Shown here in pieces: positions 56,565-64,000 of a stretch of 64,000 bases of DNA. The translations under genes were made by a program, and so were the position numbers. Position 1 is the stretch's first letter, and each line of letters opens with the position of its first letter. Under the pieces are notes generated by a model. That model was not told the origin of the DNA. It saw only the letters and a program-made list of their open reading frames with translations, and searched no databases. Location: NCBI GenBank assembly GCA_002386525.1, contig DGIS01000015.1:21554-85553 (forward strand). The letters run 5' to 3'. The DNA is from Sphingobacterium sp. UBA4616. Its GTDB lineage: Bacteria; Bacteroidota; Bacteroidia; Sphingobacteriales; Sphingobacteriaceae.

Positions 56565-57569
56565 TTATTTTTTTGGATACTTTGGAACTTCCTCTATCAC
56601 TATAGTTTGTTCTTGTTGCGTTAGTGGAGCTGGAGGAATTTCAGCAACATCTCGTTCGATTTCCTGAGTTTCGACATGAACAGCATATGGCGAAGGTTCT
56701 ATTGGAATACCCATTACTGTCGCATATTCTCTGGTATAAATAGCACCAAAATACAGGATCGCGGCTGTATAATAAACCCATAACAAGATCAACACAAACG
56801 AGCCCGCTGCACCATAAGTATCTTGTGTAGCCGAATGTTCTAAATACACCCCGATTAAGTACCTGCCTACCACAAATAAAATTGAGGTAAATAAAGCCCC
56901 AGCACGAACCGTTCTCCAATGAATATTGACATCCGGCAGTATTTTAAATATGACACTGAACAAAAGAAAAATAGTTCCAAAGGATAAACCAAAGTTAATC
57001 CCGTTCACTAACATAACTGTCATATCTGGAAAGTAACGCTGCAGCTGATCCGTTAAAGCCAAAATCACACCATTAACAATAAGTGTAACGACCAGTAAGA
57101 ATCCCAATCCTATAACCAATGATGAAGACAAAAGTCTGTCCTGAACTAATTTTAACCAACCTTTCTTTGGCTTCGCGCGTACGTGCCAAATCTTGTTGAT
57201 GGAATTTTGGATATCCCCAAAAACTGTTGTTGCCGCTAAAACTAAGGTAACGCCACTGATCAGCAATGCCAGATTTGACTTTCCTGACAATTGTAAATTC
57301 TGAATAACCTCCTGAATCTGCTTAGCAGCACTATTCCCCACAAAACCGCGTAACTCCATAAACACCCTCCCCTCGATGGCATCCTCTCCATAAAAAATTC
57401 CAGCCAAGGCAATGATTAGAACGAATATTGGACCGATCGAGAAAACCGTATAATAAGATAGTGACGCACTGTACTTCATTGAATCTTCATTGAGAAATCC
57501 CGCAACAGTACTTTTCAAAATTCGCCAATACGTTTTTATTTTACTGCTACTCTTAGTTCTGATATCCAT
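56565..57569 (-). CDS. YihY/virulence factor BrkB family protein
   Basis: This 334-aa inner-membrane protein has six helices and the family core YSASLSYYTVFSIGPIFVLIIA, FGDIQNSINKIWHV and LLWVYYTAAILYFGAIYTREY. It is of the YihY (formerly tRNA-processing RNase BN) group, whose true function is unknown. The C-terminal ~45 residues are acidic and Pro-rich and probably cytoplasmic. It is transcribed on the minus strand after a separate anchored protein. Confidence 0.9.
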   Translation of the reverse strand: MDIRTKSSSKIKTYWRILKSTVAGFLNEDSMKYSASLSYYTVFSIGPIFVLIIALAGIFYGEDAIEGRVFMELRGFVGNSAAKQIQEVIQNLQLSGKSNLALLISGVTLVLAATTVFGDIQNSINKIWHVRAKPKKGWLKLVQDRLLSSSLVIGLGFLLVVTLIVNGVILALTDQLQRYFPDMTVMLVNGINFGLSFGTIFLLFSVIFKILPDVNIHWRTVRAGALFTSILFVVGRYLIGVYLEHSATQDTYGAAGSFVLILLWVYYTAAILYFGAIYTREYATVMGIPIEPSPYAVHVETQEIERDVAEIPPAPLTQQEQTIVIEEVPKYPKK

Positions 57570-57633
57570 ATTTTCGCGTTTTATCTCAACAACAAACCAT
57601 TAAGTAGTCGAGAAAGTTTGTCCTTTATACGTT

Positions 57634-58914
57634 TTAATGCGAATAGTCTTTTAGAGTACCTTCCAGAACCAATCGATCCTGTTTTACGACTTTTAGACTA
57701 AGGATGAGATCTGAAACAAGGGTTTTCAGTCCTAAAATAGGCGACACTTTGACTTCATTTGGCCAGTCCGCCAGATGAATCGCAACATGAGATAACTCAT
57801 CAGTCTTCTTATAGTTCCCGTTTAGTCTGTTTACGTCTTGCGATGTCGACAACATACTGAATCCCCTATCTTGCTTTTTAAACCATTGGTAGAACAGCTT
57901 ATCTGGCAGAAACTTGTTGAGGTTACTATCACCCCCCATGGTAATTCTTACTTCTGGAACAAGTGTGTTATATAGCGTTTTCTCTTCGACCGTTTCGAAA
58001 TTCTCATCAACCGCATAATTGACAATAGTATCCGTCTGAGTTACCTTATTTTTTAATATTTCAATATCAATATAACTACCGTCCAAATGTGTGATAAGAG
58101 AATCGGTCATCATCGGAAATTCTGCAAACGCTTGTTTTAGTTTATTTTTCAGTTGATTCGTAGGGATATTGACCCAAGCTTTTGCAATATATTGTGTCGA
58201 TGCAAGTTCCCTGACAATGAACTCTTTCGGAAAGTTCCAATTTTTTGAGGTAAATTCACCATAAACATCAACTTGATCACCTTTCAATGTGAATTCAACA
58301 TAATTGTTAGTGGATAAATCACTATAACGTACCGATTGGCCGGTAAGTGTGCTCGGATCGGCGATAAATTGTTTGATAGTCACCATATCGCCTTTTGATT
58401 GAATGAGCTGCAGCATCTCTTCCTTCTTATCATCAAGATCAAAACCTACACCAATCAATAAATCATTTCCTCTACACAAAAATGCCATTTTATTCGCCCG
58501 ATCATACGCATACGTCATCCCGGAATCGGCGCCTCTTTCGATAGAATCTACTTGTATGACTTCTTTTAGAAAAAATAAGAATTGCTGTTTATCCTTTAGC
58601 TGAAAAAAAGCATAAAAATTTTTTGGATGTTCCTCCAAAGTAAAAAGAAAGACATTCGCTTTAATGTCAATGCCATTATCTTGAAGTTTACTTAGCCTTT
58701 TGCCGAAATTCAAACTTTCTTTTTGTGATATCTTCCATTTATTAAAAAACTGATTCAACAAAATATCATCCAATGATACCGTTAATAATGCTTTACTTTC
58801 TTTATGGACCAATGATTTGTAAGACTCTTGCTGCCTGAGTATGTATATTCCCCATACGGTAATTATCAAAAGTATAACAATCCCTATCGTCCAAACTATT
58901 GTCTTTTTTATCAT
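57634..58914 (-). CDS. Unknown single-helix-anchored protein
   Basis: I do not recognise this 426-aa protein. It has one N-terminal membrane helix (residues 5-26, TIVWTIGIVILLIITVWGIYI) and a large exported or cytoplasmic part with mixed alpha/beta character. It has a DUF3352-like feel (LLTVSLDDILLNQFF, FLFTLEEHPKNFYAFFQL, LLIGVGFDLDDK), but I do not assign it. No enzymatic motif is visible. It ends 65 bp before the BrkB gene's start, so the two are possibly co-transcribed. Probably periplasmic. Confidence 0.65.
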   Translation of the reverse strand: MIKKTIVWTIGIVILLIITVWGIYILRQQESYKSLVHKESKALLTVSLDDILLNQFFNKWKISQKESLNFGKRLSKLQDNGIDIKANVFLFTLEEHPKNFYAFFQLKDKQQFLFFLKEVIQVDSIERGADSGMTYAYDRANKMAFLCRGNDLLIGVGFDLDDKKEEMLQLIQSKGDMVTIKQFIADPSTLTGQSVRYSDLSTNNYVEFTLKGDQVDVYGEFTSKNWNFPKEFIVRELASTQYIAKAWVNIPTNQLKNKLKQAFAEFPMMTDSLITHLDGSYIDIEILKNKVTQTDTIVNYAVDENFETVEEKTLYNTLVPEVRITMGGDSNLNKFLPDKLFYQWFKKQDRGFSMLSTSQDVNRLNGNYKKTDELSHVAIHLADWPNEVKVSPILGLKTLVSDLILSLKVVKQDRLVLEGTLKDYSH

Positions 58915-59240
58915 ATCGATTCAATCTATAAGTGTGAGTTGCCTATCTAATACCCGTCAAAAGGGAACCCTAGTCTTCCAATGAATTAAATCTATCGCGT
59001 TGGATACGCCAACAGAAACCTATACCACACTATTTATGGCTGAAGCAAACTCAGTATAAAAATCCTACAATTCAGCTAATGAAACTATTTGCCTTTTTGA
59101 CATAAAGTATGTGTTTAGTTTTCAATATTGGAGTTTGACACGTTCAACCTAAAAATAGCGAGATTTAAAATAACGAGATCAAAAATATCAATCAAATAGC
59201 GCTTTTTTCACCCCTGAAATCAGGGAATTGGTAATTCCAT
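58915..59240. other. Intergenic region without visible features
   Basis: This 326-bp spacer lies between the anchored protein and the NarL-type regulator, both on the minus strand. I see no reading frame, hairpin terminator or clear promoter in it. Confidence 0.5.
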
Positions 59241-59873
59241 TTAAGATTCTCGAATTAAACCATATTCCAGGGCAGATTTTACAGCGGCAGTAACGCTCTT
59301 CGTTTGAAATTTCTCCATTAGATTTTTGCGATGACTTTCTACTGTGTGCGAACTGATAAAGAGAGATTCAGCAATTTGATTAGTTGTCATACCTTTCGCT
59401 ACGAAACTGAGCACTTCTTTTTCACGACGTGTCAATTTTGGCACCTGCTTTAGCCCTATCTCCGATTTCTTATTCAAAATAGTCTGGGTTTTCTCACAGA
59501 TATAGCGCTTTCCAACAATAACATGTGAAATAGCAGTCAGTATTTCATCGCCATTTGCATTTTTCTGTAAATAGGCATCGGCTCCCTCGTTTAGAATACT
59601 ATTGATGACAGCAAATTCATTGTGTACACTAAACGCGATTATTTTCAGACCATTGTTATTCTCTTTCAGGCCTTTAACTAAATCTATTCCATTAGCGTCC
59701 GGTAGATTAATATCGAGGAGCAGTACCATTGGCATGTCTACAGCAATATTCTTCGACAGCTCGGTTGCGCTAGAATACATGCCGACAACTTCAAAATCTT
59801 CATGCGCGTTGATAATGTTTTTCAATCCTTCAAGCAACAAGGGATGATCGTCTGTAATCGCTATTTTTATCAT
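59241..59873 (-). CDS. NarL/FixJ-type response regulator
   Basis: This 210-aa regulator has a receiver domain (phosphorylated D54 in LLLDINLPDANG, acidic pair D8-D9) and a C-terminal LuxR helix-turn-helix (LTRREKEVLSFVAKGMTTNQ then ISSHTVESHRKNLMEKF). It lies 11 bp behind the TPR histidine kinase and is its partner. Targets are not shown by the sequence. Confidence 0.95.
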   Translation of the reverse strand: MIKIAITDDHPLLLEGLKNIINAHEDFEVVGMYSSATELSKNIAVDMPMVLLLDINLPDANGIDLVKGLKENNNGLKIIAFSVHNEFAVINSILNEGADAYLQKNANGDEILTAISHVIVGKRYICEKTQTILNKKSEIGLKQVPKLTRREKEVLSFVAKGMTTNQIAESLFISSHTVESHRKNLMEKFQTKSVTAAVKSALEYGLIRES

Positions 59874-59884
59874 TTTTCTAAAAG

Positions 59885-62131
59885 TTAAACCATGGGTATT
59901 TCCAACTCTATCGTAGTACCCGAGCCGTAATCAGACATAAGCTTCATTTCGCCGTTTAAAAACGAAAGTCTTGAACGCACATTATGCATTCCTGCTGCAT
60001 GCTGCAAATCGACACTTTCTATATCAAAACCCTTGCCATCATCTTCAATTGTGATATGTAAACGCTCATTATGTGAAGAAAGCTGTATTAAAATATTGGA
60101 AGCACTAGCATGCTTCAATGCGTTATTGACCAATTCCTGAATAATTCGATATAAAGAAATTTCCTGTTCAGTACTCAACGTTGATTCAAATTGTAGAAAT
60201 TCGCATTCAACGAGACATGTAACCTGGCTCATACGACTTGCATAGTCTCTTAAAGTCTCCTTCAAACCATATTTCACAATTAGATCAGGCATAAGGTTAT
60301 GGGCAAGCCGACGAAGTTCATCTACCGCCCCATCCAACAGACCAATGCTTCGATCTATTCCTTCCTGTACGGATTCCTTTTCTAAAGTAGCCTTATTAAG
60401 CTCCGATAAACCTAACTTCGTACTAGACAGTAAACCACCCAACCCATCATGCAGGTCACGGGCAAGGCGCGTCCGCTCCTTCTCTTCCCCAGCGAGCATT
60501 GCTGTCAGGCTTTCAATCGCGTGTTGCTGATTTTTCTTTTCGATTTCTAATTGATGCAAATGCTCCCGCTGTTTCAATGCATTGGAACGCTGCCAATAGG
60601 CGTAAAAAAGCAAAACGATGACAACCAAACAACTAATAAATAACCAAATATAAATCGAATTCATTCGCGACTTAAAAGCAATTTTCTTTTTTGACACGTC
60701 AAGCTCTTGTAAACGTTGTGTATTTTCCAGTCGGCTTAATTGCAAATCTTGCTCCTTTTTATCTCTTTCGAGTTGTAATACTTTAAGCTGCTGGGTACGA
60801 TTCAGTTCATTCAATTTCAAATTCTCAACCAGTTGATGCTGTCTGTCATTCAAAGCTTTCATCAACTTAATCTGCTGTTCCTTTTTCTCTCCCTCCAAAC
60901 GAAGACGCATTAACTTTTGGTTCTGTAATTCTCGCTCAAACTTCAGCTCCAGCTGTTTGGTCTTATCTAGTTTATCCGAATTAAAAGCTTTTTCAAATAC
61001 ATCAATATAGCTTTTTTGATAGTTGAACGCTTCTTTATATTTTCCTTCTTCAACACTTACTTCAGCCAGTCTGCTAAATAGACTTAACCCCACCTGATAA
61101 TCATAATGCGGCTCTCGATTAAGATTATCCAAAGCTTTTTGCAGGTATTTCTTACCTTCATCACGAGCGCCAGCTTTGAAAGCTTCATCCGCGAGGATAC
61201 CATAAGCGGGTATCGTGATGGCATATTGTCCAGTTTCAGCAGCGATATCTAAAGCTTGCTTAGCGTAGGCTATCGCTTTTTTAACACCACTATCCGAATA
61301 AAACTCGTGGTATAAATTTGCAAGATTAACGGAAACATAGGCTCGATCCGTTGGATTGATAAGATGTTTATCATTCTTGTTCACCAAGCTATACGCATCA
61401 AGATAGTGTTGTTCAGCTTTACGCAATAGATCAAAATTCGCTTTATTTAACCTGTACTGTTCTTCAAACAGATAACCAGCTTGCATGTATGCATCAAATA
61501 AGCTATTGACATTCCCACCTGCTTTAGCCGTTTCCAACAATAATGAAGTATACTTTTCTTGAAAATCATAATTACGCTGATTGGCGTAGATTGCTGTTAG
61601 TTCTTTATAAACGGCCAATTTACGAGCGATATTTGCCTCTGTCTGCGGTGCCTTCTCTAAATAAGAAATCGCTTTGTGAAATTGGGCAACGGCCTCATCT
61701 TCTCTATTCTGCCGTGTCATAATCCATCCATCACAGTAATATACATATCCTTTTATTCCATTTTCATTGACAATCGGAAGCACAGATTTAGCATGTTCCA
61801 AATAAAATCTCGATTTTTCAAAAGCATGATCATTAAAACTATTCATCGCAGCAATACAATTCAAGTAAGCATAATACTGCTTATCAGGATAGTTTCTAGC
61901 CAACTGAATATTGTCATGGAGTAGTTGACCAGCCAGGGCTTTCTCATTATTAAAATACAGGGCCTGTGCGTATTTTCCCGTCAGTACAAACCGCTCTCTG
62001 CTTCCTAAAGGAAGATTGTAATACGATTTCTTTAACTCCTGCAGCTGTTCTTGCGCAAATACAGCACAACATGGACACAGAAAAAGAAAAAATATTAGAA
62101 TTGAATACCAAATATTCTGAACATACCCCAT
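59885..62131 (-). CDS. TPR-containing sensor histidine kinase, HisKA_3 type
   Basis: This 748-aa kinase has a signal peptide (1-26) and a periplasmic sensor of TPR repeats (~residues 60-390). A long coiled coil (~390-490), one membrane helix (~497-518) and a cytoplasmic NarX-like kinase follow. The phosphorylated histidine is in RLARDLHDGLGGLLSS; the ATPase has LVNNALKHASASN and GSGTTIELEIP. It forms an operon with the NarL-type regulator. The layout is typical of Bacteroidota kinases that sense peptides or envelope state, though the signal is unknown. Confidence 0.94.
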   Translation of the reverse strand: MGYVQNIWYSILIFFLFLCPCCAVFAQEQLQELKKSYYNLPLGSRERFVLTGKYAQALYFNNEKALAGQLLHDNIQLARNYPDKQYYAYLNCIAAMNSFNDHAFEKSRFYLEHAKSVLPIVNENGIKGYVYYCDGWIMTRQNREDEAVAQFHKAISYLEKAPQTEANIARKLAVYKELTAIYANQRNYDFQEKYTSLLLETAKAGGNVNSLFDAYMQAGYLFEEQYRLNKANFDLLRKAEQHYLDAYSLVNKNDKHLINPTDRAYVSVNLANLYHEFYSDSGVKKAIAYAKQALDIAAETGQYAITIPAYGILADEAFKAGARDEGKKYLQKALDNLNREPHYDYQVGLSLFSRLAEVSVEEGKYKEAFNYQKSYIDVFEKAFNSDKLDKTKQLELKFERELQNQKLMRLRLEGEKKEQQIKLMKALNDRQHQLVENLKLNELNRTQQLKVLQLERDKKEQDLQLSRLENTQRLQELDVSKKKIAFKSRMNSIYIWLFISCLVVIVLLFYAYWQRSNALKQREHLHQLEIEKKNQQHAIESLTAMLAGEEKERTRLARDLHDGLGGLLSSTKLGLSELNKATLEKESVQEGIDRSIGLLDGAVDELRRLAHNLMPDLIVKYGLKETLRDYASRMSQVTCLVECEFLQFESTLSTEQEISLYRIIQELVNNALKHASASNILIQLSSHNERLHITIEDDGKGFDIESVDLQHAAGMHNVRSRLSFLNGEMKLMSDYGSGTTIELEIPMV

Positions 62132-62166
62132 AAAATCAATTGTTGCAGCTAGCTAAGTGAATAGTC

Positions 62167-62197
62167 CAAACTTAGATAAATTTAGCTTTATACACAA
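62167..62197 (-). promoter_or_regulatory. Promoter of the TPR histidine kinase operon
   Basis: On the minus strand, TTG (62197-62195), a 20-bp spacer and TAAGTTTG (62174-62167) match the Bacteroidota sigma-A pattern, 35 bp before the ATG. Confidence 0.65.
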
Positions 62198-62272
62198 TAA
62201 ATTATCGCACATACAAGTTAAACGGATGCGCTCGATATGCAAATCAGACGGGACTTGCTAAACAAAAAATCA

Positions 62273-62280
62273 TACCTTTG
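62273..62280 (+). promoter_or_regulatory. -7 box for the SMR transporter gene
   Basis: TACCTTTG fits TAnnTTTG and ends only 5 bp before the ATG at 62286, which predicts a leaderless mRNA. A TTG at 62255-62257 has a short spacer (15 bp). Confidence 0.45.
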
Positions 62281-62285
62281 CTATA

Positions 62286-62615
62286 ATGAAGTATATCTAT
62301 TTATTTCTTGCTATAGCTGCTGAGATCTTCGCAACCACTTTCCTCAAAAAGTCTGAAGGCTTTACCCTGATAAAACCTACTATTATCAGTATTGTTGGGT
62401 ATATCATTGCATTCTACTTTTTAAGTATCACCCTGAAATATTTACCTGTGGGTATATCCTACGCAATTTGGTCAGGAGTTGGAATTGTAGCGATTACACT
62501 AGTGGGTATGTTTTTATTTAAACAGATTCCCGATACAGCAGCGATTGTTGGTATGGTCTTAATCATCGCTGGAGTCATCGTTATCAATCTGTTTTCAAAA
62601 ATGGGAGCACATTAG
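62286..62615 (+). CDS. Small multidrug resistance (SMR) family transporter
   Basis: This 109-aa protein has four membrane helices and should form an antiparallel dimer exporting cationic compounds such as quaternary ammonium or guanidinium. The proton- and substrate-binding glutamate is E13 (E14 in EmrE) in AIAAEIFATTFLKKSEGF. Other family sequence is LPVGISYAIWSGVGIV. No guanidine riboswitch is seen; the promoter box is too close to the start for a leader. Whether it is an Emr-type or Gdx-type pump is open. Confidence 0.93.
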   Translation: MKYIYLFLAIAAEIFATTFLKKSEGFTLIKPTIISIVGYIIAFYFLSITLKYLPVGISYAIWSGVGIVAITLVGMFLFKQIPDTAAIVGMVLIIAGVIVINLFSKMGAH

Positions 62616-62636
62616 CTGATGTAAGATCTAAATTTG

Positions 62637-62644
62637 TATTTTTG
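62637..62644 (+). promoter_or_regulatory. -7 box for the DEAD-box-like gene
   Basis: TATTTTTG fits TAnnTTTG, 24 bp before the GTG start at 62669. Confidence 0.4.
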
Positions 62645-62668
62645 TAACTTACATAAATTAAAGGATAC

Positions 62669-63967
62669 GTGTCGTTAGAGAAACTAAAACTTAGCAAAAG
62701 ATTGACTGCTACGATGACTGAACTCGGTTATCTGGCTCTAAAGGAAATTCAGAGTAGGTGCATTTCCAGAATTCTTGGTGGACAGGATGTCATTGCCATC
62801 GCTCCTGAAGGAGCTGGTAAAACCACAACTTATGTTTTAACCACCTTGATGAAGTTGAAATTCACAACAGATGAAGCTCCAAAGTTTTTGATCTTGGCGC
62901 CAAATGAAGAACGTATCGACGAAATCGTTGAAAAGTTCCACCAACTAAGCAAAAATAGAGATCTTCGCATCATTGGATTACGCGCTTCAGGCAGTATGGA
63001 AGAGGAAATCGGAGAATTAGTTGATGGAAAGGACATTGTTGTAGCTACGCCAAATCGTGCTAGAGCGATTTATCTTAAACTAGCATTAAATCTCAATCGA
63101 ATTCAAACGTTAATTATCGATGATGCAGAAGAGATTATCAAACAAGGGATGCAAACACCCGTACGCGAATTGGCAGAAAGCTGTGGTAAGGTGCAACATA
63201 TCGTGTACAGTACGGTTGAACACCAGAAACTTTATGACATGGTAGAGAATTTTATGAATGAAGATTATGCCGTCATAGAGGTAGACGAACTCGAAAACGA
63301 TACTGTTGACACCTTGGATTTGCTCGTATATCATGTCCCTAATTTCACAACGAAAATCAATTTATTAAATCATCTGCTGCAAGATAAAGAAGTATTTCAG
63401 AAAGTAGTCGTTTTTGTAAACACCAAACTTACGGCCCAGAAATTAGCCAGCCACTTATTCAGCAGCAATAAAGAAGAAATTGCAGTACTCAATCCATTAT
63501 TTTACGACGATTTCGGTTATGAAGCCATTGAAGACTTCAAAGAAAATAGTCTATCCCGTGTATTGATCATTGCGAGAGAAAACACAAATGATATCGATCT
63601 TTCCGCTATTCCGTTCGTTTTCCAATTTGAATTACCAAATGAAAAGGAACAATTCTTAAATCACCTCCTCAAGAATGAAGAGAATGAAGAAACGATAATA
63701 CTGACTTTTGCTACGGACCTGGAATTACCTATGGTGAAAAAAATCGAACAGGCCGTTGGTAAAAGGATGGACATATTAGAGCTACCCGAAGATGTTTCCA
63801 TATATAACTCGACCACCGATAAGAAGAAAAAGGTCAATAAGGAAGAAGACCAGACAGATAGTTCTCGTGGAGGAGCATTTCACCAAAAGAAAGAAAGCAA
63901 TGCCAAAACTTTTAATTATGGCGGCGGTGAAAAAGCGAAAATGACCATGAAAATGAAAAAGAAATAG
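62669..63967 (+). CDS. Degenerate DEAD-box helicase-like protein
   Basis: This 432-aa protein has the two RecA-like domains of DEAD-box RNA helicases. Motif I is intact (APEGAGKTTT), but motif II reads IDDAEE in place of DEAD and motif Ia lacks PTREL (LAPNEERID). Motif III is STV, and motif VI (HRxGRxxR) is missing: the equivalent segment is FELPNEKEQFLNHLLKNEE. ATP may bind, but efficient coupled unwinding is unlikely. A basic Lys/Gly-rich tail (~385-432, ending KAKMTMKMKKK) could bind RNA. The start is GTG at 62669; no ATG is available upstream. It probably acts as an RNA-binding or regulatory paralogue. Confidence 0.85.
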   Translation: MSLEKLKLSKRLTATMTELGYLALKEIQSRCISRILGGQDVIAIAPEGAGKTTTYVLTTLMKLKFTTDEAPKFLILAPNEERIDEIVEKFHQLSKNRDLRIIGLRASGSMEEEIGELVDGKDIVVATPNRARAIYLKLALNLNRIQTLIIDDAEEIIKQGMQTPVRELAESCGKVQHIVYSTVEHQKLYDMVENFMNEDYAVIEVDELENDTVDTLDLLVYHVPNFTTKINLLNHLLQDKEVFQKVVVFVNTKLTAQKLASHLFSSNKEEIAVLNPLFYDDFGYEAIEDFKENSLSRVLIIARENTNDIDLSAIPFVFQFELPNEKEQFLNHLLKNEENEETIILTFATDLELPMVKKIEQAVGKRMDILELPEDVSIYNSTTDKKKKVNKEEDQTDSSRGGAFHQKKESNAKTFNYGGGEKAKMTMKMKKK

Positions 63968-64000
63968 AAATTCAAAAAGAATTACCACTAAGAAGGGAAG

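Noticed and set aside
62132..62285. Guanidine riboswitch before the SMR gene
   Set aside because: SMR genes often have one, but the -7 box lies 5 bp before the ATG and I see no conserved riboswitch core in the spacer.
1..64000. CRISPR array, prophage, IS element or biosynthetic gene cluster
   Set aside because: I saw no spaced short repeats, phage structural genes, transposases, or NRPS/PKS-type enzymes anywhere in the window.

Overview
This window is a stretch of chromosome from a Bacteroidota bacterium, most likely Sphingobacteriaceae and close to Sphingobacterium. The evidence is moderate-to-low G+C, few recognisable Shine-Dalgarno sequences, repeated Bacteroidota-type promoter boxes (TTG/TTTG, about 20 bp, then TAnnTTTG), an OMP_b-brl_3-type outer-membrane barrel, LytS/LytTR signalling, and protein sequences of that style (GyrA, fused MsrA-MsrB, FabV, Lrp/AsnC). 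There is no rRNA, IS element, prophage, CRISPR array or integration scar that I can see. Gene order is ordinary, with frequent strand switches and short operons. It reads as core or near-core genome and not as an accessory island.

Layout. 1-4.8 kb: gyrA (5' end cut by the window edge), then two exported TPR proteins. 4.8-12.8 kb: FKBP isomerase, OsmC protein, small lipoprotein, MFS exporter, FabV enoyl reductase, DMT permease, ABC exporter, S1/P1 nuclease. 12.9-19.8 kb: DUF4268 protein, lipocalin, unknown 100-aa protein, Amt ammonium channel divergent from a porin, Nudix hydrolase, and two successive L,D-transpeptidase-fold proteins. 19.8-28.4 kb: secreted esterase, SbcD-SbcC nuclease followed by a perfect 21-bp inverted repeat, AI-2E-type permease, a histidine-rich redoxin lipoprotein and GAPDH. 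28.5-32.5 kb: pyrD-TIGR02757 operon divergent from an ABC-F ATPase, and tRNA-Lys(UUU). 32.6-38.4 kb: small unknown protein, metzincin lipoprotein with a discoidin domain, orphan histidine kinase, MsrAB, LuxR regulator. 38.6-46.8 kb: aldo/keto reductase, zinc alcohol dehydrogenase, YceI, an unknown gene with an unusual leader, metallophosphoesterase, a Cys/Met PLP enzyme divergent from its likely Lrp regulator, and a bestrophin. 47-52.1 kb: outer-membrane barrel, LytS kinase, LytTR regulator and a small exported protein. 52.1-56.4 kb: GMC oxidoreductase divergent from a sugar isomerase and a Gfo/Idh oxidoreductase, with a LacI-type palindrome between them. 56.5-64 kb: YihY/BrkB protein, unknown anchored protein, TPR histidine kinase with NarL-type regulator, SMR transporter, and a DEAD-box-like ATPase that has lost several helicase motifs.

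How the genes work together. Most are independent housekeeping or stress functions: DNA topology and repair, envelope remodelling, redox repair, and efflux. The best candidates for genuine modules are the GMC/isomerase/Gfo-Idh sugar-oxidation locus, the barrel-LytS-LytTR signalling unit, the Lrp-controlled sulfur amino acid enzyme, and the Amt-porin pair. I did not find a convincing, wholly new biological system. The signals most worth follow-up are the degenerate DEAD-box protein, the perfect inverted repeat directly behind sbcC, the orphan LacI-type operator, the unknown gene at 41942-42526 with its structured leader, and several promoter boxes so close to start codons that leaderless transcripts are predicted.
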